From contig NZ_CP012670.1 of NCBI RefSeq assembly GCF_004135735.1, positions 7,890,501 to 7,954,500 on the forward strand: DNA of 64,000 nt. Direction: 5' to 3'. The notes beneath the pieces are model-generated. The model made no database searches and was not told the origin of the DNA. It was given only the letters and a program-made list of their open reading frames with translations. Of the stretch, positions 17,784-28,721 are shown in pieces (the stretch's first letter is position 1; each line of letters begins with the position of its first letter). Position numbers and translations under genes: made by a program. This stretch comes from Sorangium cellulosum. Lineage in GTDB: Bacteria > Myxococcota_A > Polyangia > Polyangiales > Polyangiaceae.

Positions 17784-17917
17784 CTCGCCTCTCCCGAGGG
17801 GCCGGGTGTAGGGTACGCGTGCGCCTGCTCCTCCGTCGCTCGTGCGTGGCACCAGGGTCCACGCCTACGCCCGCAGCGGCGAATCCCAGGGAAGGAAAGG
17901 AACCAAGAACGAACAAC

Positions 17918-19651
<1,734 letters not shown>

Positions 19652-19766
19652 CGCGCCCGGCGTGCGCGCGCCGCCACGGCGCGCCGCGCGCCGCGCGTCA
19701 GGTACGGCGGGCTGAAAGCGCCCCCGGTGCCGCTCGGCTCGCCGTGTGGACCCGATGAAGCGAGCG

Positions 19767-19806
19767 AGAGGCGAGGCTCTTCCCAGGGCCTCGCCTCTTG
19801 CTTTTT
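19767..19806 (+). terminator. Rho-independent terminator of rpsA
   Basis: AGAGGCGAGGC (19767-19777) pairs fully with GCCTCGCCTCT (19788-19798) across a 10-nt loop and is followed by TGCTTTTT. This is one of the few classical stem plus T-run terminators in the window. It lies 115 bp after the rpsA stop and overlaps the region just before the next gene. Confidence 0.8.
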
Positions 19807-19823
19807 GCGGCAGGCCGCGGACG

Positions 19824-20396
19824 ATGCCCGCGATGAGAGGCCCCCTCGCGCGCGCTGCCGTCGCGGCGCCAGTCCTCGCCGCGGTGGCCCTCGCCGCGCC
19901 GCCCGCCCGGGCCGAGGCCCCCCTGCCCGCGGCGGCGCTGCCCCTCGCCCCCGCCGCGCCGCTCGCGCCGTCCCCTGCGCCGCTCGCGCCGTCTCCTGCG
20001 CCGCTCGCGCCGCCCCTCGTGTCGCCTGCGCCGGCCGCGCCGCCCCTCGTGTCGCCTGCGCCGGCCGCGCCGCCCCTCGTGCAATCCACGTCACAGGCGC
20101 TGACGCGCGATCCCGATCCGTGGTTCGGCCCGGACAAGGCGCTTCATTTCTGCGCGTCGGCCGCCCTGGCCGGCGGCGGGTACGCGCTCGGCGCGCTGGC
20201 GACCGAGGACGTCGCGGGCCGGCTCGCGGCGGGCGCCGTGCTCGCGCTCGGCGCGGGCCTGGCCAAGGAGGCCCTCGACGCGGCCGGGGCTGGCACCCCC
20301 TCGTGGCGCGACCTCGCCTGGGACGCGCTCGGCGCCTCGGTCGGGCTTGGCCTCTCGGTCTGGTTCGATCTCGCCGTGATGCCCGTCTCGTTCTGA
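19824..20396 (+). CDS. exported YfiM/DUF2279-like protein
   Basis: A 190-residue protein with a signal peptide (cut near ARAEA, about residue 31). A 50-residue Ala/Pro/Leu linker of imperfect repeats follows, coded partly by two 30-bp units near 20010-20070. The C-terminal 100 residues read DPDPWFGPDKALHFCASAAL...LAKEALD......WRDLAWDALGAS, matching the YfiM/DUF2279 pattern (D-K-x-x-H ... K-E-x-x-D ... D-x-x-x-D-x-x-G), a small predicted membrane-associated domain. Its role is not established. The terminator of rpsA separates it from that gene. Family assignment is from pattern only. Confidence 0.6.
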   Translation: MPAMRGPLARAAVAAPVLAAVALAAPPARAEAPLPAAALPLAPAAPLAPSPAPLAPSPAPLAPPLVSPAPAAPPLVSPAPAAPPLVQSTSQALTRDPDPWFGPDKALHFCASAALAGGGYALGALATEDVAGRLAAGAVLALGAGLAKEALDAAGAGTPSWRDLAWDALGASVGLGLSVWFDLAVMPVSF

Positions 20397-20480
20397 GGCC
20401 CGCGGCGGGGGCCGCGGCGCGACAGCGAAAGAGGCGCGGTGGTCCCGCGCGCGCGGTCGCCGTGCTAGCGTCTCCGCGAG

Positions 20481-21035
20481 ATGGGCAATCCGCTGTGGGC
20501 GCCCTGGCGCATCGAGTACATCCTTGCGCCGAAGGGCCGGGCCGACTGCATCTTCTGCGGCATCCCCCGCGCCTCCGAGCAAGAACAGCGCTCCCGGCTG
20601 GTCGTGGCCACGACCCGCCGCGCGTTCGTCATGCTCAACCGCTACCCGTTCGCCTCGGGGCACCTCCTCGTCGTCCCGCACGCGCACGTCGCCTCGCTCG
20701 ACGCGCTCGACGCCGAGGACCACGAGGCCCTCTTCCGCCTCGTGCGCGAGTCGGCGACCCGCCTGCGCGCCGCCGTGAAGTGCGAGGGCATGAACGTCGG
20801 GATCAACCTCGGCACGGCCGCGGGCGCCGGCATCGCCGAGCACCTGCACGTGCACATCGTCCCGCGCTGGTCCGGCGACACGAACTTCATGCCGGTGCTC
20901 GCCGACGTCCGCGTCGTCCCGCAGGCGCTCGAGGCGACGCGCGATCACCTGCTCAGCTTCTTCGCCGATCTCCCCGTCGCGCGCATCGACGGGGACCACG
21001 GCTCGGGGCCGGCCGCGCGCGGCGGGGCGCCGTGA
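20481..21035 (+). CDS. HIT-family nucleotide hydrolase/phosphorylase
   Basis: 184 residues. It opens NPLWAPWRIEYI and has a C-x-x-C pair (CIFC), then RYPFASGHLLVVPHAHV, and the active-site triad EHLHVHIVPRW with the catalytic histidines. The WAPWR opening and this length match diadenosine-tetraphosphate phosphorylase-type HIT proteins (as in mycobacteria) more than short HINT proteins. It probably degrades Ap4A or related dinucleotides in the cytoplasm. The next gene starts within its stop codon. A second, shorter HIT gene lies at 24769. Confidence 0.88.
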   Translation: MGNPLWAPWRIEYILAPKGRADCIFCGIPRASEQEQRSRLVVATTRRAFVMLNRYPFASGHLLVVPHAHVASLDALDAEDHEALFRLVRESATRLRAAVKCEGMNVGINLGTAAGAGIAEHLHVHIVPRWSGDTNFMPVLADVRVVPQALEATRDHLLSFFADLPVARIDGDHGSGPAARGGAP

Positions 21036-22489
21036 GCGAGGGCCCCGCGCGCCGCACCGTGTTCCTGACGATCAGCGCCGTCCTGACGGTGGCGCTGCTC
21101 GTCGTCTCCCACGCGGTGCTGCTCCCCTTCGTGCTCGCGCTCGTCGTCGCGTACGTGCTCACGCCGGCGGTCCTCCGGATCGAGCGCGCGCGCGTCCCGC
21201 GGTGGGCGGCGATCCTCATCGTGTACGCCCTCGCGATCTCCGGGGTCGCGGGCTTCGTCGCCGTCAGCGTCCCGCGGCTCATCGCCGAGGGGAAGGCGCT
21301 CACCGTCGAGGCGCCGCGCCTCGCCGCGCGCTTCCGTGAGGAGTACCTCCCCGCGCTCGACGCGCGGCTCCGCCGCTGGTCGGGCCGGGATCTCGCGCCG
21401 CCGCCCTCCGCGGCGCCCGGGGTCGACCCGGCCCAGGCGCCCGACGAGATCGCCGCGCCGCTCCCCCGCGCCGCCGCCCCGGAGGAGAGCCGCGAGGGCC
21501 GCCCGCCGGTCCGCATCACGCCGCGGCCGGACGGCTCCTTCGACGTGCGGGTCGCCGACGACGTCGAGATCCGGGAGACCGGCGACGGCGTCTGGCAGAT
21601 CACGCAGGGGCGCCCGTCGCACCCGCTCTCCAGCGCGAACATGCTGCAGGAGGGGTTCGAGAAGGCGGCCGACTACCTGCGGGAGAACTCGCTCACGGTC
21701 CTCAGGATCGGGCAGGCCATCGCGACCGCCATCTCGCGCGGCATCTTCAACCTCTTCATGACGTTGATGCTCGCCGGGTACCTGATCCTGACGCACGAGA
21801 AGATCCTCCGCTTCTTCCGCGAGCTCTGGCACCCGAGCTCGCGCGACTCGTTCGATCGCTTCCTCCGCCGGCTCGACCGGGGGCTGTCCGGGGTCGTCCG
21901 CGGGCAGCTCCTCATCTGCCTCGTGAACGGCGTGCTCTCGGCCATCGGCTTCTGGCTGTTCGATCTCAAGTACTGGCCGATCCTGTCGATCGTCGCGGGC
22001 GTGATGTCGCTGATCCCGATCTTCGGCTCGATCCTGAGCTCGATCCCGGCGGTCGTCATCGGCCTCACGCAGTCGTTCGGCACGGCGGTGGGCGTGCTCG
22101 CGTGGATCGTCGGGATCCACCAGCTCGAGGCGAACTTCCTGAACCCGAAGATCATCGGCGACGCGGCGAAGATCCACCCGGTCCTCGTGGTGCTCGCGCT
22201 CCTCATCGGGGAGCACTTCTTCCAGATCACGGGCGCGCTCTTCGCGGTCCCGTGCCTGTCGATCGCGCAGACGGTCTTCCTCCACTTCCGCGAGTCCACG
22301 CTCGGCCTCGCCGACCCGACGGCCTCCGTCCCCCCGCAGCGCGGCTCGCCGTCCCCCCCGCCGATCGAGCCCCTGCCCCCGCTGCGCGGCTTCGAGGCGG
22401 TCCGCCCGGCGGCCACGCCGGTCCCCGCCTCGGGGGCCGGCGACGACGCCGGGGGGCGCGCGCGCGACCCCGACACCGCCGCGGGCTAA
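21032..22489 (+). CDS. AI-2E family membrane transporter
   Basis: A 485-residue inner-membrane protein of the AI-2E (PerM/TqsA) family. N-terminal TM helices (about 9-75) are followed by a long soluble region (about 85-200) with an unusual Pro/Glu insert. Then come the family's C-terminal TM block with LMTLMLAGYLIL, LSGVVRGQLLICLVNGVLSAIGF, MSLIPIFGSILSSIPAVVIGL and HQLEANFLNPKIIGDA. The proline-rich tail is disordered. GTG start overlapping the HIT stop codon by 4 bp (GTGA), so the two are translationally coupled. The transported compound is unknown; the family includes exporters of signals and cations. Confidence 0.88.
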   Translation: MSEGPARRTVFLTISAVLTVALLVVSHAVLLPFVLALVVAYVLTPAVLRIERARVPRWAAILIVYALAISGVAGFVAVSVPRLIAEGKALTVEAPRLAARFREEYLPALDARLRRWSGRDLAPPPSAAPGVDPAQAPDEIAAPLPRAAAPEESREGRPPVRITPRPDGSFDVRVADDVEIRETGDGVWQITQGRPSHPLSSANMLQEGFEKAADYLRENSLTVLRIGQAIATAISRGIFNLFMTLMLAGYLILTHEKILRFFRELWHPSSRDSFDRFLRRLDRGLSGVVRGQLLICLVNGVLSAIGFWLFDLKYWPILSIVAGVMSLIPIFGSILSSIPAVVIGLTQSFGTAVGVLAWIVGIHQLEANFLNPKIIGDAAKIHPVLVVLALLIGEHFFQITGALFAVPCLSIAQTVFLHFRESTLGLADPTASVPPQRGSPSPPPIEPLPPLRGFEAVRPAATPVPASGAGDDAGGRARDPDTAAG

Positions 22490-22685
22490 CGCCGCCCGGG
22501 CGCGCCCCGGATCCGCCCCTGCGAGGCCCCTGGAGCGCGGGTTCGCCGCGCGGGAGGGGTGGATGAGCCTGGGCGACGCCGCGCTGCCCTGGCCGGCGCC
22601 CGCCGGGCGTGCTGGCCGCTCCCGCGCAGGCCAGCTATGAGAGCCCGCCCCCCGCGGGAGCGGGAACGCCAGATCCACGACCCCG

Positions 22686-23630
22686 ATGAAGACCCCAGGC
22701 AAACCCAATCCGAAGAAGCAGAGCCCCAAGCAACAGCGCGAGCAGGCCATCGCGGCGCTCCGCGGAAAGCCGCCGGCCGATCCCCTCGCTCGGCTGAACC
22801 CCCGCTCGCTCGCCCTCCGCGTCGGCATCCCGGCGCTCATCATCTGGGCGATCGCCCTGGCCATCCCCGGGATCTGGCCGAAGGTCGTCGCCGGCGTCCT
22901 GACGGTCGTCGTCGCGGGCGTCCTGCTCTGGGCGATGCGCTTCGCGACCCGGACGCGCGCCGTCGCGAAGATCGTGCACACGGCCGACACCGCCGAGGCC
23001 CGCAGGGACGCGATCGCCAAGCTCGACACGGAGTTCAAGAAGGACGACGCGGCCGCGACCTTCGCGAAGGCGCAGCTCCAGATGCAGGAGGATCCGCGGG
23101 CCGCGCTCCGGACGCTGGAGACCATCAACCTCGACAAGGTGATGGCCCCGATGGCCGACGAGGCGCGCGCGCAGCGCGGGATGATCCACCTCATCCTGAG
23201 CGAGACGGACGAGGCGCGGGCGCTCGTCGACAAGATCGACATGACCCGCCACAAGGAGCCGCGGATCCGCGCCATGATGGCCTCCATCGTCGGCGAGGCG
23301 TGGGCCCGGACCGGCCAGGCCACGAAGGCGGTCGAGCTGCTCGAGACGTTCGATCCGAACGACGAGGCCTACACCGACCTCAAGCCGCAGCTGCTCCGCG
23401 CGCGGGCGTTCGCCTACGCGTGGTCGAACAACACGAAGCAGATGAAGAGCGCGCTGCGGAGCCTGAGCTCGCTGAACCCGCAGTACCTGAGCGGCTTCGT
23501 CACGAAGAAGAAGAGCCCGATGGGCGTCCCGCCGCGCGGCGTCCACCCGATGCTCGAGAAGGAGGCGTTCGAGATGCTCATGCGCTCCGGCGCCATCCCC
23601 CGCAAGATGCAGCAGATGAAGCGCGGCTGA
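22686..23630 (+). CDS. membrane-anchored TPR-like protein, unknown function
   Basis: 314 residues. A Lys/Gln-rich basic start (PNPKKQSPKQQREQ), two closely spaced TM helices (about 44-60 and 63-80), then an all-helical cytoplasmic part with TPR-like pairs such as DDAAATFAKAQLQMQEDPRAALRTL and GEAWARTGQATKAVELLETF. The C-terminal tail is basic (PRKMQQMKRG). It lies about 200 bp after the AI-2E gene, with a ribosome site not obvious. No known family was recognised; it may be a scaffold at the inner membrane. Confidence 0.65.
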   Translation: MKTPGKPNPKKQSPKQQREQAIAALRGKPPADPLARLNPRSLALRVGIPALIIWAIALAIPGIWPKVVAGVLTVVVAGVLLWAMRFATRTRAVAKIVHTADTAEARRDAIAKLDTEFKKDDAAATFAKAQLQMQEDPRAALRTLETINLDKVMAPMADEARAQRGMIHLILSETDEARALVDKIDMTRHKEPRIRAMMASIVGEAWARTGQATKAVELLETFDPNDEAYTDLKPQLLRARAFAYAWSNNTKQMKSALRSLSSLNPQYLSGFVTKKKSPMGVPPRGVHPMLEKEAFEMLMRSGAIPRKMQQMKRG

Positions 23631-23725
23631 GCGGCGGCCGGGCGAGGCCAGCGTCGGAGCGCTGGCCGTTCGGGCGCGCGGCCCCTTGACGAGGGGCGCG
23701 GAGCGCAGCTCAACTGCGCGCCCCG

Positions 23726-24667
23726 ATGAGAGCGACCGCGCTGATTTACAGCTCGCACAGCCGCTGCAACGTCATCCACAACGACCTCATCGCGCAGCGC
23801 GCCCTGCGCGGTCGGGACAACAAGCGCATCCTGTTCCTGCCCATGTCGGAGCCGCCGCGCGACGGCGACGAGCGCCCGCGGCAGGAGTTCTCGTACGAGA
23901 GCTTCCGGTGGTTCTTCCGGTTCTACGAGCGGTTCGGCCTCGAGCACGCGCCGTTCTACTGGTCCAGCGGCCTGCGCAAGGAGGACGTCGACGTCCTCTG
24001 GCGAGCGCTCGCGTCGTCCGAGGTGGTGATCCTCGGCGGCGGCCACAGCACGACGGGGCTCTGGCGCTACAAGGAGCTCGGCGCGCGGTTCGACGGGGAG
24101 CCCGGCAAGCTCGGGCGCATCCTGCACGAGCGCCGGAAGCGCGGCCTGCTCACCGTGGGCTTCTCCGCCGGGGCGGATCAGCTCTCCCAGCACCTCTTCC
24201 GCCGCGTCTGGGACAGCCCGGGCGACAACGACGGGCTCGGGCTCGCGCGCAACACGCTCGTGACGCTCCACCACGAGCCGAGCCGCAACGGCGATCTCTG
24301 GCACGCGGCGAGGCGCTTCCCCGATTGCTTCGTGTTCGGGCTCCCGAACGACTCGGCGATCCAGGTGGACTGGGGTGTGCTCCCGTCCGGCAATCTCTGG
24401 CAGCTCTACGAGCTCGTCATCGACACCACCTGGGACGAGCCGAGCGACGCGTTCCACATCAAGACGCGGCAGGGCGCGCTCATCGATCATTTCGACCACC
24501 TGGGGCGCCACTGGGCGTTTCACGGCGGCGACCGCGTCGTGCGGATCACATCGCAGGACAACCGTTACGACCGGGCCTGGATGACCGCCGGCGGGCGAAT
24601 CCTGGACTACTGGACGCGCGAACCGAGCGGCCACGCCTCCGTCGAGGACATCCTCGCGAGCCATTGA
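23726..24667 (+). CDS. S51-like peptidase (dipeptidase E / cyanophycinase type)
   Basis: A 313-residue protein with the fold markers of peptidase family S51: a first strand ALIYSS, KRILFLPMSEPP, the loop VVILGGGHST, and the nucleophile elbow VGFSAGADQLS with the serine in G-x-S-A-G. LPNDSAIQVDW later on would supply the acidic and basic parts of the site. Family members cleave Asp-containing dipeptides or beta-Asp-Arg units. No cyanophycin synthetase lies nearby. Function beyond hydrolase is not clear. ATG start. Confidence 0.65.
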   Translation: MRATALIYSSHSRCNVIHNDLIAQRALRGRDNKRILFLPMSEPPRDGDERPRQEFSYESFRWFFRFYERFGLEHAPFYWSSGLRKEDVDVLWRALASSEVVILGGGHSTTGLWRYKELGARFDGEPGKLGRILHERRKRGLLTVGFSAGADQLSQHLFRRVWDSPGDNDGLGLARNTLVTLHHEPSRNGDLWHAARRFPDCFVFGLPNDSAIQVDWGVLPSGNLWQLYELVIDTTWDEPSDAFHIKTRQGALIDHFDHLGRHWAFHGGDRVVRITSQDNRYDRAWMTAGGRILDYWTREPSGHASVEDILASH

Positions 24668-24768
24668 CCTCGCCGCGGCCACGCGGGCTGGCGTGTCGCG
24701 CGGCCCGGGCCGCGGGCGGGCAGGCATTGACGTCGAGCGCGAGGAACGACATCGACATCCAGGTCGCC

Positions 24769-25194
24769 ATGGCCACTCACCCCTGCCTCTTCTGCGGGAT
24801 CGCCCAGGGAAGAACACCGGCGCACGTGGTGCTCGACGAGCCGAGCGTCATGGGATTCCTGGATCATCGTCCGCTATTCCCCGGACATTGCCTGCTCATC
24901 CCACGGACGCACCACGAGGTGCTCACCGACCTCCCCGCGGACCTCGTCGGACCGCTCTTCACGACGGCGCAGCGCCTCGCGCGCGCCGTCGAGGCGGCGC
25001 TCGCGGCCGACGGCTCCTTCGTCGCGATCAACAACCGCGTGAGTCAGAGCGTCCCCCACCTGCACGTTCATATTGTGCCGCGCCGCCAGAAGGACGGTCT
25101 CAAGGGCTTCTTCTGGCCTCGTTACAAATATTCGGGTGAGCAGGAGATGACGAATATTCGTGACGCCATCGCGACGGCGTTCGCTTCATGTTGA
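24769..25194 (+). CDS. short HIT-family protein
   Basis: 141 residues: CLFCGIAQG at the start, GHCLLIPRTHHEVL in the middle, and the catalytic line SQSVPHLHVHIVPRRQKD. These are the signatures of the small HIT hydrolases (HINT/Ap4A hydrolase type). Its C-terminal part (FFWPRYKYSGEQE) resembles a subgroup annotated simply as HIT family. The ATG gives the usual compact length; an in-frame TTG lies 42 bp upstream. It is 101 bp after the S51-like gene. Distinct from the longer HIT gene at 20481, so the two likely use different dinucleotide substrates. Confidence 0.85.
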   Translation: MATHPCLFCGIAQGRTPAHVVLDEPSVMGFLDHRPLFPGHCLLIPRTHHEVLTDLPADLVGPLFTTAQRLARAVEAALAADGSFVAINNRVSQSVPHLHVHIVPRRQKDGLKGFFWPRYKYSGEQEMTNIRDAIATAFASC

Positions 25195-25403
25195 ACGCCG
25201 TCCCCGTTGCGGTTATTTGGTACGGAGCGGCTGATGTGGCGCGGCCCTCGCGAGGTCGAGGCGTGCACCCCGGCCGTGGCATTTCGCCGCACCGAGTTTT
25301 TGTCCGTGGCATCTTGCGACGCATCAACGGCGCTGCCAAGTTAGGGAATAGACTGGGACCCGCCCTGGTTCGCACGGCCGACTGGCGCCCCCTCCGCTGA
25401 CCG

Positions 25404-25748
25404 ATGCTAACCCTCCGAGCATTTTTCCCCCGGATCGCGCTGCTGCTGCTGCTGGTCTTCGCGCCGGTTTCGCTCGCACGAGGGAATGCCAGCTTCATCG
25501 AACGGATCGAAGCTGATGTTTCGGGAGCGTTTCGCGCCGGTTTCAGCGAGATCGACCCGGGCGAGATCAAGCTTTTCCAGCCGTCATTCCGCGACGCGAT
25601 ACGGCGCGCTCGCGCGATACGGACAGCGGTCACCGCGGGCGAGAAGCATCGGCGATTCACCATTGTCGCCGATCTCAGGCCCACGCGCATCGCATGCCCT
25701 GTCCAGCGCCCTCCTGTCCGCCGCCCTCCAGATCGCTTCCTGAATTGA
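25404..25748 (+). CDS. small exported hypothetical protein
   Basis: 114 residues. The start has a convincing signal peptide (MLTLRAFFPRIALLLLLVFAPVSLARG). The rest, ASFIERIEADVSGAFRAGF and on, matches nothing I know and ends in an Arg/Pro-rich tail. Codon use is looser than in neighbouring genes and the region is less GC-rich, so it could be a decaying or recently gained gene. Low confidence that it is expressed. Confidence 0.35.
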   Translation: MLTLRAFFPRIALLLLLVFAPVSLARGNASFIERIEADVSGAFRAGFSEIDPGEIKLFQPSFRDAIRRARAIRTAVTAGEKHRRFTIVADLRPTRIACPVQRPPVRRPPDRFLN

Positions 25749-25856
25749 GCGGTCAGCTCCGGTCCGAGGCCGCTCGCTCGGATCGGAGAGGCCGTGAAAG
25801 GAGGATCCGAAGGCAATCAACGCGCCCACGCGGCGCGATCGGCAGGAGTGTATCCA

Positions 25857-26525
25857 ATGCAAAAGCTGGTTCAGGGGCTGCACAAGTTTCATAACGAGGT
25901 CTGCATCTCGCATCAGGATCTATTTCGCCACCTCGCGAACGGGCAGCACCCCGAGGCGCTGTTCATCACGTGCTCGGACAGCCGCATCAATCCGAACCTC
26001 ATCACGCAGACGCAGCCGGGCGACCTCTTCATCCTGCGCAACGTCGGCAACATCATCCCCCCCTACGGCGCGGGCAACGGCGGGGAGGCCGCGGCGATCG
26101 AGTTTGCCGTCGCGCACCTCGGGATCCAGCACATCATCGTCTGCGGGCACACGCATTGCGGTGCGATGCGCGGGCTGCTCGATCCCGCGGGCCTCGACGA
26201 TCTGCCGGCGGTCAAGGGGTGGCTCCAGCACGCCGAGGTGACGCGCCGCCTGGTGCAGGAGAATTACCCGGGGGTCGAGGGGCAGGCGCGCCTCACCGTC
26301 ACCGTCGAGGAGAACGTCCTCGCCCAGATCGAGAACCTCCGGACGCACCCGACGGTCCGGGCGAAGCTCGCGCGCAGCGAGCTCTGCCTCTACGCCTGGG
26401 TCTTCAAGATCGAGACCGGGCAGATCTTCCAGTACGAGCACGAGAGCGGGCAGTTCATCCAGATCTGCGAGGCGGCGCCGCCCTCGGCGCTGCCGGCGGC
26501 GCCGCGGCTGCGGCGCGTCGTCTGA
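25857..26525 (+). CDS. beta-class carbonic anhydrase
   Basis: 222 residues. Interconverts CO2 and bicarbonate. Zinc ligands are Cys39 (in CSDSR, with the Asp-Arg pair D41/R43), His98 and Cys101 (in CGHTHCG). LRNVGNIIPPYG and GGEAAAIEFAV are the other family blocks. GGCAGGAG lies 8 bp before the ATG. The SulP transporter gene follows 53 bp downstream; together they would take up bicarbonate and convert it inside the cell, or recycle CO2. The last 20 residues are Ala/Pro-rich and dispensable in appearance. Confidence 0.94.
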   Translation: MQKLVQGLHKFHNEVCISHQDLFRHLANGQHPEALFITCSDSRINPNLITQTQPGDLFILRNVGNIIPPYGAGNGGEAAAIEFAVAHLGIQHIIVCGHTHCGAMRGLLDPAGLDDLPAVKGWLQHAEVTRRLVQENYPGVEGQARLTVTVEENVLAQIENLRTHPTVRAKLARSELCLYAWVFKIETGQIFQYEHESGQFIQICEAAPPSALPAAPRLRRVV

Positions 26526-26578
26526 GCGCCTGACTGGCACGGACCCACAACTTCACTCGGAAGAGAGGACCCGTTCCG

Positions 26579-28210
26579 ATGCAGTCACACGACGTCGCGC
26601 ACGCAAGCGCCGTATCTGCCCCCCTCGATGCCTCCTCGCGAAGCGCTCAAGGCGCCGCGGCGCGGGGAGCGCCCGCCGGCGCGCCGGCGGGCGAGGGCGC
26701 GCCGCCGCTCGACCCCCGCCTCAGCGCGAACCTCAAGTTCGACATCCCCGCCGGCGTGGTCGTCTTCCTCGTCGCGCTGCCCCTGTGCCTGGGCATCGCG
26801 CTCGCGTCCGGGGCCCCCCTGCTGTCGGGCATCATCGCCGGCATCGTGGGCGGCCTCGTCATCCCGCTCGTGAGCCGCGCCGCGCTCAGCGTGAGCGGGC
26901 CTGCCGCCGGCCTCGCCGCCATCGTGGTCGCGGGCATCGGCACCCTCAAGAGCCTCGAGGCGTTCGCCCTGGCGGTGGTGATCGGCGGCGCCCTGCAGCT
27001 CGCGCTCGGGCTGCTGAGGGCCGGCGCGATCAGCCACTTCTTCCCCTCCTCGGTCATCAAGGGGATGCTGGCCGCCATCGGCGTCCTGCTCATCCTGAAG
27101 CAGTTCCCCCACGCCATCGGCTTCGACCAGGACAACTTCGCCTCCGAGTCGTTCCAGACCGAGGGCGGCAACACCTTCACCGTGGTGGTGCAGGCGGTGC
27201 AATCGCTCGAGTGGGGCGCGTTCCTCCTCAGCGCCGTCAGCCTGGTCCTGCTCGTCGCCTGGGAGAAGTCGCGCCTCGCGAAGATCTCCTGGCTGCCCGC
27301 GCCGCTGGTCGCCGTGCTCGTCGCGACGCTCGGCAACGAGCTGTTCAAGGTGGCGCTCCCGTTCCTCGCCCTGGAGCAGAAGCACCTCGTCTCGCTGCCC
27401 ACAGGCGGGGCGCAGGGCCTGGTCGACACGCTCCGGCTGCCGGACTGGTCCGCGGTCGCGCGGCCCGAGGTCTGGGTGCTCGGCGTGACCCTGGCGATCG
27501 TCGCCAGCCTCGAGACGCTGCTCAACCTCGAGGCCGTCGACCGGATCGATCCTTGGCGGCGCAAGTCGCCCCCGAACCGGGAGCTCGTGGCGCAGGGGAT
27601 CGGCAACATGCTCTCCGGCCTCGCCGGGGGTCTCCCGGTCACGTCGGTCATCGTCCGGAGCAGCGCCAACGTGAACGCCGGGGCGCGCACGCGGGTCTCC
27701 GCCATCGTGCACGGCGCGCTCCTGCTGCTCGCCGTGGTGTTCGCGGGCGCGCTGCTGTCGCACATCCCGCTCGCGTGCCTCGCGACCATCCTGCTCGTGA
27801 CCGGCTACAAGCTGGCGAAGCCGAAGCTCTTCGCGGAGATGTACAAGCTCGGCCTCAGCCATTTCATCCCGTTCGTGGTGACCATCGTGGCGATCGTGCT
27901 GACCGATCTCCTGAAGGGCATCGCCATCGGCCTCGCCGTCGGCGTCTTCTTCGTCCTGAAGGCCAACATGTCCCGGGTGTTCGACGTGATCCACGAGGGG
28001 GCGCGCGTGACGATCCGGTTCAACAAGGAGGCCTACTTCTTCACCCAGGGCAAGCTCGTCGCGCTGTTCGATCGGCTGCCGCGCGACGTGCACGTGGTCG
28101 TCGACACCCAGGCGGCGTCGTACATCGATCACGACGTGGTGGAGCTCATCCGGCGCTTTCAGCAATCGGCGCCGGAGCGCAACATCAACGTGGAGGTCCG
28201 CGGGCTCTGA
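26579..28210 (+). CDS. SulP-family anion transporter (probable bicarbonate)
   Basis: 543 residues. After 35 disordered residues come about 12 hydrophobic segments with SulP signatures: VFLVALPLCLGIALASGAP, LVSRAALSVSGPAAG, GLPVTSVIVRSSANVNAGARTR. The C-terminal domain (about 450-543) is a shortened STAS domain, DVHVVVDTQAASYIDHDVVE. It sits in an operon-like pair with carbonic anhydrase, a pairing common for SulP proteins that carry bicarbonate; sulfate is the alternative. AAGAGAGGA precedes the ATG. After its stop the same frame stays open for another 74 codons (see the next entry). Confidence 0.9.
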   Translation: MQSHDVAHASAVSAPLDASSRSAQGAAARGAPAGAPAGEGAPPLDPRLSANLKFDIPAGVVVFLVALPLCLGIALASGAPLLSGIIAGIVGGLVIPLVSRAALSVSGPAAGLAAIVVAGIGTLKSLEAFALAVVIGGALQLALGLLRAGAISHFFPSSVIKGMLAAIGVLLILKQFPHAIGFDQDNFASESFQTEGGNTFTVVVQAVQSLEWGAFLLSAVSLVLLVAWEKSRLAKISWLPAPLVAVLVATLGNELFKVALPFLALEQKHLVSLPTGGAQGLVDTLRLPDWSAVARPEVWVLGVTLAIVASLETLLNLEAVDRIDPWRRKSPPNRELVAQGIGNMLSGLAGGLPVTSVIVRSSANVNAGARTRVSAIVHGALLLLAVVFAGALLSHIPLACLATILLVTGYKLAKPKLFAEMYKLGLSHFIPFVVTIVAIVLTDLLKGIAIGLAVGVFFVLKANMSRVFDVIHEGARVTIRFNKEAYFFTQGKLVALFDRLPRDVHVVVDTQAASYIDHDVVELIRRFQQSAPERNINVEVRGL

Positions 28211-28721
28211 CCCGACGGGCTCCGACCCGAAGGGGGCCAGCGTGCCCCCCACGCCCGGCAGAGCGTACGCCGGATCCGGCTGCGCCCCATCGAGCCGAGC
28301 TTGCGCGCCCGCGAGCTCGGCGGTCGGGTCTCCCTGGTGATGCACCTCCACGCGACAGCGGAGCAGCTTCAGGCGGCGGACGCGCACGCGCTCCCGGTGC
28401 TCGTCCGCCTGAAGCGGCTCGTCGATTCCGGATGAGCTGCTGCGCAACACGCCCCCTCAAGCGGGTGTTTTCAGCGCACTTCTGTCCAGTACAGCCGCGC
28501 GCCCGCCGGTGACGAGTGGACTGAACGCGCCTCTCAAGACCTCCCGTCGCCGGGCGGCCGGGGGCGGGCGCATCGCGTCGTTGCTCCTCGTCGCCCTACG
28601 TCAGTAGGGCTCCTCGTCGCGCCTGGCGCTGCCCCCCTCGGCCGCATGGCTCGGTCCGGTTCTGCTCGGCGCTCTCAACCTCGCTGGTTGGGATCTTGCA
28701 CAGTCCTGCAGGTGAGGGGGA
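28211..28721. other. 511-bp gap: open in-frame extension and small hairpin
   Basis: From the SulP stop (28208-28210) the same frame is open to TGA 28433-28435 and reads protein-like in its second half (ELGGRVSLVMHLHATAEQLQ). Third positions are mostly G/C. It may be a small gene from an internal TTG/GTG start, or the remnant of a longer SulP C-terminus. Further on, GCCCTAC-GTCA-GTAGGGC (28593-28610) is a perfect 7-bp hairpin flanked by CTCCTCGTCGC on both sides. Nothing else is recognisable. Confidence 0.4.
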
